From: Streptomyces sp. NBC_01431
GTDB lineage: Bacteria; Actinomycetota; Actinomycetes; Streptomycetales; Streptomycetaceae
Length of the DNA: 64,000 nt
NCBI RefSeq assembly: GCF_036231355.1
Contig: NZ_CP109496.1
Coordinates: 4,712,001-4,776,000, forward strand
Direction: 5' to 3'
In this document: in pieces, positions 34,640 through 42,506 of the stretch
Position numbering within the stretch: position 1 is the stretch's first letter
Layout: the number at the start of each line of letters is the position of its first letter
Program-made: the position numbers and the translations under genes
Notes under the pieces: generated by a model
The model's database searches: none
What the model was told of the DNA's origin: nothing
The model's input: only the letters and a program-made list of their open reading frames with translations

Positions 34640-35263
34640 ATGCAGAAGCGCGCCGAGCAGACCCGTCAGGCGCTCATCCGCGCCACCGCCGAACTCATCG
34701 CCGACGGCGGGGTGCACGACGCCGGACTGGTCGGCATCTGCCGCAGCGCGGGCGTCAGCCGAGGCGCGCTCTATCACCACTTCCCGACCAAGGAATCGCT
34801 GGCGGCGGCCGTGTACGAGCAGGCGCGCACCGAGGTCGCCGGGCTGCTCGCCGCGGCCTTCGCGGATCGGGCGCCGGGAGCGGCGGCCGCGCGGTTCAGC
34901 TCCGCGCTCGTCACCGCGCTGCGGGAGGTCCCCACCGTACGGGCGGGCATGCGGCTCGGACCGGACGGCTCGACCGGGCCCACGCGGCTGCGCGAGGAGG
35001 TGCTCGGGCTCGTCCACCGCGAGGTGATCGGGCGCTGCCTGGACGGCCGGGAAGTTGCGGCCCGCGATCTGGCCGATCTGGCGGTCGTCGTGACGGCCGG
35101 TCTGGAATCCCTCGGCCGCACGGACGGGGCGTGGTGGCAGGGTGAGGCGTCGGACCGCATCTGGGGCATGCTCCGGCCGCTGTTCGGCCGGTCCGCTGCC
35201 GAGTCGAACCCGGTGGACCAGGTGGACCAGGTGGTCAACTCGCCCGAAGCGCAGGCGAGTTGA
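34640..35263 (+). CDS. TetR family regulator, possibly gamma-butyrolactone receptor-like
   Basis: The 207-residue protein starts at ATG 34640 (MQKRAEQTRQALIRATAEL); GTG 34613 is an alternative start. The helix-turn-helix is LVGICRSAGVSRGALYHHFPTKESLAAAVYE, close in style to the ArpA/ScbR group. The C-terminal ligand domain is less conserved than in the true receptor next door. It could be a pseudo-receptor of the ScbR2 kind, which bind antibiotics or other ligands instead of butyrolactones. It is convergent with the receptor gene at 35303 and divergent from the kinase gene, with ARE-like sequence between. Confidence 0.85.
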   Translation: MQKRAEQTRQALIRATAELIADGGVHDAGLVGICRSAGVSRGALYHHFPTKESLAAAVYEQARTEVAGLLAAAFADRAPGAAAARFSSALVTALREVPTVRAGMRLGPDGSTGPTRLREEVLGLVHREVIGRCLDGREVAARDLADLAVVVTAGLESLGRTDGAWWQGEASDRIWGMLRPLFGRSAAESNPVDQVDQVVNSPEAQAS

Positions 35264-35302
35264 GGCACCGTCCCCCGTGCTGGCTGGACCGGGCCCCGCG
35301 CG

Positions 35303-35965
35303 CTAGGCGGCGGGTTCCACCCCGGATGCGGCGGGCCGTGCACCGGGCGGACCGGCCGGCCGGGTGGGCGGCATGGTCCGCAGCCGTCCGAGCATGCCGG
35401 GCGTCGCGATGCCCGGCAGCAGGAACCGCCACATCACCGAGACGCGCTCCAGCAGGTCCTGGCGTCCCGTGTAGACCTGCGAGATCAGCTGGAGGCCGGT
35501 GAAGGCCCCCACGATGAACTGGGTGATCTCGTCCAGGTCCACGCCCGGCAGCAGTTCACCCTGCCGGGCCGCGCCGCTCAGCAGCGCGTGGATCGCCTCG
35601 GCCGAGCGCTGATACGGGGTGCGGGCCGGCGCCGTGAACGACGTCTGCTCGACCGTGAGCCGCACACTGGCCCGCAGCACCGGATCGCTCTGGAGGCGGC
35701 GGGCGAACTCCATCGTGAGATCGATGGCCGCCTGTAGCTGTACGTCCTGCGGTGGCACCACGAGCGCTTCGCTCTGGGCGGCCACCAGTGCCGCCGCGAT
35801 CGCCTCCTTGGACGGGAAGTGGTGGTAGAGGGCGCCCCTCGTCAGCCCGCTGAGGGCGAGGATGTCGTTGGTGCTCGCGGCGTCGTACCCCCGCTCGTCG
35901 AAGACGCGCGCCGCCGCCTCCAAGATCGTCTGCCGGGACCGGGTCCCGCGTTCCTGCTGTCCCAT
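35303..35965 (-). CDS. ScbR/ArpA-type gamma-butyrolactone receptor
   Basis: The 220-residue TetR-family protein has the helix-turn-helix STNDILALSGLTRGALYHHF. Its C-terminal block FTGLQLISQVYTGRQDLLER followed by VSVMWRFLLPGIATPG is highly characteristic of ScbR/ArpA/BarA autoregulator receptors. It should bind autoregulatory elements and let go when a butyrolactone-type signal binds. The gene is divergent from afsA copy 2, the classic receptor/synthase arrangement, with an ARE-like palindrome 24 bases before its own start, implying autorepression. Likely targets are the kinase gene, itself and afsA copy 2. Confidence 0.94.
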   Translation of the reverse strand: MGQQERGTRSRQTILEAAARVFDERGYDAASTNDILALSGLTRGALYHHFPSKEAIAAALVAAQSEALVVPPQDVQLQAAIDLTMEFARRLQSDPVLRASVRLTVEQTSFTAPARTPYQRSAEAIHALLSGAARQGELLPGVDLDEITQFIVGAFTGLQLISQVYTGRQDLLERVSVMWRFLLPGIATPGMLGRLRTMPPTRPAGPPGARPAASGVEPAA

Positions 35966-35988
35966 CTAAGTCCTCGATACCTTTGAAA

Positions 35989-36010
35989 CCGAACTGACCT
36001 GTCTGTATCT
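35989..36010. promoter_or_regulatory. ARE-like palindrome in receptor/afsA intergenic region
   Basis: CCGAACTGAC and GTCTGTATCT, separated by CT, share the 10-2-10 layout of the element at 34388. The inner six positions pair at five, while the outer part is weak. It sits 24 bases before the receptor start and 88 bases before afsA copy 2. Confidence 0.6.
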
Positions 36011-36097
36011 TACTGGTTGCAGGTGATCATTAGCCAGCGCAGCCGGTGACTGACGTGCAGTCTTTCACCCTGCCCGCGAAGAGACAGGCCTCCTTGC

Positions 36098-37081
36098 ATG
36101 CAGCGCAGTTCGAGCACCCTGATACCCACTGGTCACAACGCCTTTCTGGCCCCCGGGCCGGTCATCGTCCGCCAGCCCGCCGCGTCCGCGCGAGGGCTCA
36201 CCACGACTGTTCCGCGCGAGTACGTGCACCGCGCCGCAGTCTCCGAAGTGCTCCTCACCAACTGGAAAACAGACAAGTCTGATTGCTTTTTGGTCAATGC
36301 TCAGTGGCCGCGCGGACACGCCCTCTTCGCGCCGACCGCCGACCACCAGGACCCGCTGCTGCTGGTCGAATCCGTGCGCCAGGTGGGGGCGCTGCTCGCC
36401 CACACCGAGTACGACGTGCCGTTCGGCCACCAGTTCCTGATGTGGAACATGTCCTTCTCCGCGCTGCCCGAAGCGCTCAGCGTGGGACCGACGCCGACCG
36501 AGGTCGAACTCCGCACCACCTGCCACGACATCGTGCGCCGCGGAAAGCAGCTCATGAGCATGGCGTACCACGTCAGCGTGGAGCGTGACGGGCTGCCGCT
36601 TGCGGTCGCCGAGGCGCGGTTCAGCTGCACCAGCCCGGCCGTCTACCGCAGGCTGCGCGGCGAACGCCCCACCACCACCGCCCTCGCCCTTCCGGTGGGC
36701 ATCGCCCCCGGAAGCGTCGGACGGCCCGGATCCCGCGACGTGGTGCTCGCCGCGACGGGGGCCGGCACCCCCCTGCGCTGGCAGTTGCGGGTCGACACCT
36801 CGCACCCGATCTTCTTCGACCACCCCGTCGATCACGTGCCCGGCATGGTGCTCATCGAGTCCGCCCGCCAGGCCGCGTACGCCGCGACCGGGCTGACCGA
36901 CGCCCTGCCCGTCCAGCTCGACAGCACCTTCACGCGCTACGCCGAACTCGACGCGCCCTGCTGGATCGAGGCCGAGCCGGGCCGGCCCGACGCGGCTGGA
37001 ATCATTCCCGTACGCATCACCGGAACCCAGCGCGACGAGACCGTCTTCACGGCCACCGTCGGACTCCGCCCGCTCGTCTGA
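36098..37081 (+). CDS. AfsA/ScbA-type gamma-butyrolactone synthase, copy 2
   Basis: The 327-residue protein has two AfsA hotdog repeats: VHRAAVSEVLLTNWK, NAQWPRGHALF and ESVRQVGALLAH in the first, FFDHPVDHVPGMVLIESARQ in the second. Both ExxRQ motifs, which contain the residues needed in ScbA, are present. The expected reaction is condensation of a beta-ketoacyl-ACP with dihydroxyacetone phosphate on the way to a diffusible butyrolactone signal. It is divergent from the receptor gene and followed after 21 bases by an epimerase-like gene. Codons 57-63 are unusually AT-rich and coincide with an ARE-type palindrome. Confidence 0.92.
   Translation: MQRSSSTLIPTGHNAFLAPGPVIVRQPAASARGLTTTVPREYVHRAAVSEVLLTNWKTDKSDCFLVNAQWPRGHALFAPTADHQDPLLLVESVRQVGALLAHTEYDVPFGHQFLMWNMSFSALPEALSVGPTPTEVELRTTCHDIVRRGKQLMSMAYHVSVERDGLPLAVAEARFSCTSPAVYRRLRGERPTTTALALPVGIAPGSVGRPGSRDVVLAATGAGTPLRWQLRVDTSHPIFFDHPVDHVPGMVLIESARQAAYAATGLTDALPVQLDSTFTRYAELDAPCWIEAEPGRPDAAGIIPVRITGTQRDETVFTATVGLRPLV
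36265..36286. promoter_or_regulatory. ARE-type palindrome inside the afsA copy 2 coding region
   Basis: GAAAACAGAC and GTCTGATTGC, separated by AA, pair at 8 of 10 positions and share the CAGAC-NN-GTCTG core with the element at 34388. The codons it covers encode WKTDKSDC and use rare A/T-ending triplets in an otherwise GC-rich gene. That indicates selection for the DNA site and not only for the protein. Confidence 0.7.
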
Positions 37082-37102
37082 ACCACCCCGGGAGACCGCC
37101 GC

Positions 37103-38032
37103 ATGCCCACTGTCATGATCACCGGTGCCGGTGGCTTCATCGGCCGCCGCGTCACCCGCCAGGCTCGCAGCCTGGGCCTCCCCCTGAGGCTGCTGGCCCA
37201 CCGCAGCCCCGTCGCCGCGGGCGCCCCCCACGTCCACAGCGTCTCGGCCGACCTCGCCGAACCCGGCTCGCTGCACGGCCTGTGCGAGGGAGTCGACATC
37301 CTGCTGCACTGCGCCTCACGGATCGGCGGTGACGCGCAGGACTGCGAGGCCGTCAACGCCCGCGGCACCGCCGCCCTCATGGCGGAGGCCGGGCGCGCCG
37401 GGGTGTCCCGCATCGTCTACCTGAGCACCGCCTCTGTCTACGGGCGCGGCACCTTCCGCCGCGCCAGGCCCGAGGACCTCGGCCGCGCCCCGGTGTCGGT
37501 CACCTCGCGCACCCGTGCCGCGGCCGAGGACGCCGTACTCGCGGCCGGCGGCACCGTGCTGCGGCCGCACCTGGTCTACGGAGCGGGCGACAGGTGGGTC
37601 GCCCCCACCCTGGCCCGCCTCCTGCGCACCCTGCCGGGCACCGTCGAGGGGTGGCCCGCGCTGGTCTCCGCCATCGCCGTCGACGACCTGGCGCGGGCCG
37701 TGGTGGCGAGCGGGCTCGCCCCCGCCGAGCGGCTGACGGCGTCGGTCTACCACGCCAACCACCCGCTGCCGGTGCCCTGGCACGCCCTGCTGAAGGCGGT
37801 CGCGGCCACCGCGGGCGTCCCCTGGCCCACGGCCGACCTCAGCTATCCGCAGGCGTGCGCGGTCCTCGCCGAACGGGGCCGCTCCGCGCACGACCTGGAC
37901 ATGATGGTCACCGACCACTGGTTCGACAGCGAACCCCTCTGGGCCGACCTGGGCTGCGACGCGGGCCCCGGTTTCGAGGAGCGTTTCCCCGAACACACCT
38001 CCTGGTACCGGGAGTTGCTGCACGCGGCGTGA
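37103..38032 (+). CDS. NAD-dependent epimerase/dehydratase-like protein (extended SDR)
   Basis: The 309-residue protein begins MPTVMITGAGGFIGRRVTRQ, the extended-SDR nucleotide motif, and has YLSTASVYGRG with the catalytic-type Ser. The YxxxK pair normally found about 25 residues later is not seen: the aligned stretch reads VSVTSRTRAAAED, with Thr and Arg in those places. Similar genes commonly accompany afsA/scbA homologues. It may reduce or isomerise a butyrolactone intermediate, or act without the usual proton relay. It lies 21 bases after afsA copy 2 with its own GGGAGA site, so they form an operon. Confidence 0.85.
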   Translation: MPTVMITGAGGFIGRRVTRQARSLGLPLRLLAHRSPVAAGAPHVHSVSADLAEPGSLHGLCEGVDILLHCASRIGGDAQDCEAVNARGTAALMAEAGRAGVSRIVYLSTASVYGRGTFRRARPEDLGRAPVSVTSRTRAAAEDAVLAAGGTVLRPHLVYGAGDRWVAPTLARLLRTLPGTVEGWPALVSAIAVDDLARAVVASGLAPAERLTASVYHANHPLPVPWHALLKAVAATAGVPWPTADLSYPQACAVLAERGRSAHDLDMMVTDHWFDSEPLWADLGCDAGPGFEERFPEHTSWYRELLHAA

Positions 38033-38053
38033 GAGCCGGGAGTCGGAACCCGC

Positions 38054-39640
38054 TCACCGCCGAGTGCCGCGCACGATCCGCTCGACAACGCCGTCGGGGC
38101 GGATCAGCACGGCCAGCGGTCCGCGCACCCGCGTGCCGCGGTGCGCGGCGCCCGCCGGATCAAGGACCAGTCGCACCCCGTCGGCCGCCCCGGCCGCGGG
38201 GCTGCGGCGCGTCACGACCCGCAGCCACCGCTCGGAGCCGGCGCCCCGGCGCCGGCTGTCGCGGCCGGTGGCGAGCAGCCGTTCCACCTCGCCGGAGCGG
38301 GCGGCGGAGGCCGCGTCGGACGCCAGGACGAGCAGGACCGTACGCCCCTCGGTCAGCAAGTCGTGGACGTGGACGGGGCGTTGACCGGGCCCGCTGCCCA
38401 GCGGCAGGTCCGGCACGCGCCGCCCCGGCACGATCCGCCCCGCCGCGGGCCCGTGTCCAGGGTGGGTGTGGTGGAACTGCGCCATCCGCGGCGGGGCGAG
38501 CCGGCCGAGCAGCCCGCTGTGCTGACCGGCGGCCAGCGCCGTGTCCCGCAGCCTTCCGCGCCAACCGCCCAGCATCCACATCCGGGTCTGGCGGTCGGTG
38601 TCGGACACCACCGACGCGGCCACCCGGCGCCGCTCCCGCTCCCACCGGTCGACCTCGTGATCCACCCGGTCGGCGCCGGGCAGCGCGAGCCGCCAGGCCA
38701 GCGCGTGGGCGTCCTCCACCGCGGTGTTGAGCCCCTGGCCGCCAGCCGGGCTGTGGATGTGGGCCGCGTCCCCGGCGAGCAGCACCCGGCCCATTCGGAA
38801 GCGGTCGGCCCGGCGCGCGTGCACCCGGAAGATCCCGGTGCGGGACGACCCCGTCATCCGCAGCGGCACGGCACAGCGCTCGTCCGCCGCTTCCTGGAGC
38901 ACCCGCAACGGGTCGTCCGACTCCGCGAACTCCCGCACCCCGGCGAACACCCGGTAGCCCCCGCCCGGCAGACCGACCACCACCAGGACGCCGCGGCTCG
39001 TCATGAAGTAGTGCGCCTCGTCGTGCGCGAGCGAGGTCTCGCACGGGCCGTCGGCGAGCAGGAAGGTCTGCGGATAGGTGAGCCCGGCGAATCCGATGCC
39101 GGCCAGCTCGCGCACCGTACTGTGCGCGCCGTCGCAGCCCACCACCCACGAGGCGGCCAGGTGTTCCGGCCCGTCCGGCGTGTCCAGCGTGGCGCGAACA
39201 CCGCCGCCCCGCTGGTCGAGGCCGGTGAGGGTGCGGCCGAACTCGACTTCCCCGCCCAGGCGTTGGAAGGCTTCGCGCAGCACCGCCTCGGTCTGCTCCT
39301 GGGGCAGCGAGAGGGGCGTGGCGAAGCGCGATCCCGCGAGTTGGCCGAAGCCGATGCGGGCGACCCGGCGGCCTTCGGAGTAGTAGTTCGCGGCGGGCAG
39401 CGCGACCGAGCGTGCCAGGACCTCATCGGCCACCCCGAGCCGACGGAACACTTCCAGCGTGCGCGGCCACAGCACGATCGCCTTGGCGTGCGGATGCGGC
39501 CGGTCCTCCCGGTCGACGATCCGTACCGGCATATTGCGCCTGAGCAGTTCGATTCCCAGGGTCAGGCCCGTGGGACCGGCACCGACAATCAGGGTCTGTG
39601 GTGAATGCTGCACGCCCGGCTCCGTCTCCTCGTGAGGCAT
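38054..39640 (-). CDS. FAD-dependent aromatic hydroxylase-type monooxygenase
   Basis: The 528-residue protein is a class A flavoprotein monooxygenase. The FAD-binding GAGPTGLTLGIELLRRN is near residue 20, the DG motif (VVGCDGAHSTVRELAGI) near residue 167, and GRVLLAGDAAHIHSPAGGQG near 285. The C-terminal thioredoxin-like domain is typical of polyketide hydroxylases such as PgaE and RdmE. It would insert oxygen into the product using NAD(P)H. It is convergent with the epimerase gene and divergent from the second hydrolase gene, with the shared 18-bp motif in the promoter region. Confidence 0.92.
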   Translation of the reverse strand: MPHEETEPGVQHSPQTLIVGAGPTGLTLGIELLRRNMPVRIVDREDRPHPHAKAIVLWPRTLEVFRRLGVADEVLARSVALPAANYYSEGRRVARIGFGQLAGSRFATPLSLPQEQTEAVLREAFQRLGGEVEFGRTLTGLDQRGGGVRATLDTPDGPEHLAASWVVGCDGAHSTVRELAGIGFAGLTYPQTFLLADGPCETSLAHDEAHYFMTSRGVLVVVGLPGGGYRVFAGVREFAESDDPLRVLQEAADERCAVPLRMTGSSRTGIFRVHARRADRFRMGRVLLAGDAAHIHSPAGGQGLNTAVEDAHALAWRLALPGADRVDHEVDRWERERRRVAASVVSDTDRQTRMWMLGGWRGRLRDTALAAGQHSGLLGRLAPPRMAQFHHTHPGHGPAAGRIVPGRRVPDLPLGSGPGQRPVHVHDLLTEGRTVLLVLASDAASAARSGEVERLLATGRDSRRRGAGSERWLRVVTRRSPAAGAADGVRLVLDPAGAAHRGTRVRGPLAVLIRPDGVVERIVRGTRR

Positions 39641-39696
39641 TCGAACTCCCTGAAGCTATGCGGGAAATCCGCGATACGGCAAGGAATTCAATTCAG

Positions 39697-39714
39697 CTTT
39701 TATTTCACTTCCAT
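39697..39714 (+). promoter_or_regulatory. Shared 18-bp motif upstream of second hydrolase
   Basis: CTTTTATTTCACTTCCAT matches the element at 26454 at 15 of 18 positions. It lies 55 bases before the hydrolase start in a divergent promoter region that is AT-rich compared with its surroundings. Confidence 0.45.
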
Positions 39715-39768
39715 CGTGGAGTGTGAGGCTCTGGGGCAATTGCCGAGCCGACCGCCAGGAGAGAGTCC

Positions 39769-41064
39769 GTGACCATGGGAGACGCCCTGCGGGCCCCCGC
39801 AGCATCCAGTACCGCTTTCCCGGCGGCCGAACCGCGCGAGACCTACGGGCCGGTGGCCGGCGGCCACGGCGCCCGCCTCCTGAGGATCGGCGCGGACGAC
39901 GCCCGCCGCGTGCTGGTCGTCGTGCCGCCGCGCGGCTACGGCGCCAACGTGTTCCTGCCCGTCGCCCGCGACCTGGTCCGCGCGCTGCCCGACCTCCAGG
40001 TCTGGGCCGTGGACCGCCGCCAGCAGCAGCTGGCCGACCTCGGCGGCTTCGCCGGGGACCTCGCCACGGCCCGCACCTATTACCTCCAGGGCCGCCACCG
40101 CAAGGCCGCCGCCGACACGGCCGGGGCCGCCGGGTGGGGACTCGCCGAGCTGCTCGACGACGTACGCCTGGCGGTGCGCGAAGCCGGCGCCGGCGGACGG
40201 CAGGTCATCCTCGGCGGGCACTCCCTGGGCGGGCTCACCGCACTCGCGTACGCGGCCTGGGACTTCGACGGGCGGCGCGGCGCCGAGGACCTCGCCGGGC
40301 TGATGGTCCTGGACGGCGGCCCCTACCACGCCTACCGCGGCGCGGGCATCCCCACCGGCATCACCCTGGACCAGGCCCGCGTCGCGCTCGCCGGCATCGA
40401 GGGCGGCGCGGTGTTCGAGGAGGGCATGAGCGCGGCGCTCGGCCTGGGTGACGAACCCGAGGCCGGCGCCGTCTGGTGGCAGCTCGCCGCGCGGCACGCG
40501 CTCGCCGACCCGCACGGCCCGGCCGAACTGGCCCACGCGCTGCCGGACGCCTTCGCCATCGGCCGCCCGCTCACCAACGCCGGCCTGTTCGGGCTGATCG
40601 CCGACACGCTCGCCCCGCAGCTCGGCCACGCCATCCAGTCCGGCCGGCTCACCGACACCGGCGACTGGCTCGACCTGGGCCCGAGCCCGCTGGCCCGGAT
40701 CGCCCAGGCGTACGCGGGCGACAGCGAGCGCTCCGCGCGCGAGTGGTATTCGCCCAGCCGCGCCATGCTCGACTACCACGGCGTGATCGGCTTCGCCGAC
40801 TCGGAGGTGGCCCGCCTCCTCGGGCTGCGGCTCTGGCACACCCACGCCCTCGACGTGCCGGTCTACGTGTTCGAGTCGAATTTCGCGAGGGGCACGGTCG
40901 GCGAGGCGGCCAGGGAGCTGGCGAAGAACACCAGAATTCCGAGCCTCGCGCTGCACAGCGATTTCTCGATGCTGCACCAGGACATTCTGTTCGCCGTCCC
41001 GGAAAGGAATTCCTTCCTGAAGACCGCGGTTCCGTTCGTGGAATCCGTGACCGCCCGTTCCTGA
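39769..41064 (+). CDS. Alpha/beta hydrolase, paralogue of the 21200 gene
   Basis: The 431-residue protein starts at GTG 39769 (CAGGAGAG upstream); ATG 39775 is an alternative. The nucleophile elbow is GGHSLGG, and SLALHSDFSMLHQDILFAVPE provides the late His region. It shares many blocks with the cluster's first hydrolase (LQVWAVDRR, YAAWDFDG, IEGGAVFEE and TNAGLFG), so the pair arose by duplication or shared transfer. The elbow is G-H-S-L-G here and G-V-S-V-G in the paralogue, which suggests different substrates. It heads an operon with the PPOX-type and thioesterase genes. Confidence 0.83.
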   Translation: MTMGDALRAPAASSTAFPAAEPRETYGPVAGGHGARLLRIGADDARRVLVVVPPRGYGANVFLPVARDLVRALPDLQVWAVDRRQQQLADLGGFAGDLATARTYYLQGRHRKAAADTAGAAGWGLAELLDDVRLAVREAGAGGRQVILGGHSLGGLTALAYAAWDFDGRRGAEDLAGLMVLDGGPYHAYRGAGIPTGITLDQARVALAGIEGGAVFEEGMSAALGLGDEPEAGAVWWQLAARHALADPHGPAELAHALPDAFAIGRPLTNAGLFGLIADTLAPQLGHAIQSGRLTDTGDWLDLGPSPLARIAQAYAGDSERSAREWYSPSRAMLDYHGVIGFADSEVARLLGLRLWHTHALDVPVYVFESNFARGTVGEAARELAKNTRIPSLALHSDFSMLHQDILFAVPERNSFLKTAVPFVESVTARS

Positions 41065-41101
41065 GCTGCGCGTTACCACCGTCGAAGGAGGAGTGCTTTC
41101 C

Positions 41102-41494
41102 GTGTCCGTCATTCCCGAAAGCCATCAGGACCTGCTTGAGAGGCCCCTGTTCGTGCACCTGGCCACCGTCCGCCCGGACGGCATGCCGCAGTCGAACCCG
41201 ATGTGGGCGCGCTGGGACGGCGAGCTCCTGTGGTTCAGCAGCACCACCACCCGCCGCAAGTTCCGCAACATCAGCGCCGAGCCGAGGGTGTCGGTGTCCG
41301 TCAACGACCCCGAGCAGCCCTACCGCTACCTCGAACTGCGCGGGGTGGTCGAGCGCGTCGAGCCGGACCCGGACTGCCGCCTGTTCGTCCGGCTCGCCGA
41401 CCGCTACGGGCGCGAACTCGGCGGACAGCTCCCGGGGGACGCCCCCCACCGCGTCGCCATCGCGGTCCGCCCCCTGCACACGACCTCCCAGTGA
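41102..41494 (+). CDS. PPOX-class F420-dependent oxidoreductase
   Basis: The 130-residue protein has the split beta-barrel of the pyridoxamine-phosphate-oxidase fold: LLERPLFVHLATVRPDGMPQ and NPMWARWDGELLWFSSTTT, with TRRKFRNISAEPRVSVSV. These motifs are typical of the actinobacterial flavin/F420-binding group (TIGR03618-like). GTG 41102 is chosen because AAGGAGGAG stands eight bases upstream. It could reduce a double bond or handle flavin cofactors in product tailoring. It follows the hydrolase after 37 bases, and its stop overlaps the thioesterase start. Confidence 0.9.
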   Translation: MSVIPESHQDLLERPLFVHLATVRPDGMPQSNPMWARWDGELLWFSSTTTRRKFRNISAEPRVSVSVNDPEQPYRYLELRGVVERVEPDPDCRLFVRLADRYGRELGGQLPGDAPHRVAIAVRPLHTTSQ

Positions 41495-42498
41495 CCGTCA
41501 TGACCCTGACTCCCACGCTCCCCGCCGCCCCCGTGTGGCCGCTCGCCGAGCTGATGACCCTGGACGAGACCGGCCCCGACACCTTCCGCGGCCGGCTCAC
41601 CCCGCCCTCCGCCATGCCCACCGTGTTCGGCGGGCAGATCGTGGCCCAGGCGCTCGCCGCGGCCGGCCGCACCGTGGCCCCGGGCCGCGAACCCCACTCG
41701 CTGCACGGCTACTTCCTCTTCCCCGGCGATGCCGCGGTACCGCTCACGTACCGCGTGGAACGGGTGCGCGACGGCCACTCCTTCACCAACCGGCGCGTCG
41801 TCGCCGTGCAGCACGACCGGGCCGACCGTGAGGTCTTCCACCTGACGGTGTCCTTCCAGCGCGCGAGTGCCCTGCGCGACCTGGACCACCAGACGCCGAT
41901 GCCCGCCGCGCCCGCCCCCGAGACCCTGGCCGCCGCCTCCGAAGTGCCGCCCGCGCACGTGCACCCCGCGGTCATCCAGCGCCTGCGCGAGGCACGGCAC
42001 GCCATCGACGTGCGGTACGTGTACGACGCCCCGTTCCCGGGCGCCACCGACCGGGACCGGCCCGCCACCCGCGTCTGGTTCCGCACCCGGCACGCCCCGG
42101 ACGGCCCCGGCGCGCAGCGGCACCTGCTGCACCAGTGCCTCGTCGCCTACCTGTCCGACCTGACCCTGCTGGACGCCGCCTCGCCCTACCACCGCACCGG
42201 CCAGCGCGCGGACGGCAGGGGAGTGGCCGTCAGCCTCGACCACGCGATGTGGTTCCACCGCCCGCTGCGCGCGGACGAGTGGCTGCTCTACGAGCAGCAG
42301 AGCCCGTCCGCCTCGAACGGCCGGGGCCTGGTGCACGCCAGGATCTACACCGCCGACGGCCGCCTGGCCGCCTCGGTCGTGCAGGAGGGCGTGATCAGGC
42401 TGCGCGCCTCCGGCCGTCGGCCGATGCCGGAACTCGACCCCTACGAAGCGGACATCGATCCGTTCAGCTGGGCGGTCGCCAAGCCCGAGACGGACTGA
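41491..42498 (+). CDS. Acyl-CoA thioesterase II (TesB-like)
   Basis: The 335-residue protein has two hotdog domains. Motifs include MPTVFGGQIVAQALAAAGRT, HSLHGYFLFPGDA and SLDHAMWFHRPLRADEW, the last containing the catalytic Asp region of TesB. It cleaves acyl-CoA thioesters and could release or edit acyl chains in the cluster. GTG 41491 overlaps the previous stop by four bases (GTGA); ATG 41500 is an alternative. It is the last gene of the accessory cluster on this side. The next gene, eight bases on, is a convergent cell-wall enzyme. Confidence 0.92.
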   Translation: MTVMTLTPTLPAAPVWPLAELMTLDETGPDTFRGRLTPPSAMPTVFGGQIVAQALAAAGRTVAPGREPHSLHGYFLFPGDAAVPLTYRVERVRDGHSFTNRRVVAVQHDRADREVFHLTVSFQRASALRDLDHQTPMPAAPAPETLAAASEVPPAHVHPAVIQRLREARHAIDVRYVYDAPFPGATDRDRPATRVWFRTRHAPDGPGAQRHLLHQCLVAYLSDLTLLDAASPYHRTGQRADGRGVAVSLDHAMWFHRPLRADEWLLYEQQSPSASNGRGLVHARIYTADGRLAASVVQEGVIRLRASGRRPMPELDPYEADIDPFSWAVAKPETD

Positions 42499-42506
42499 GC
42501 GGCACC

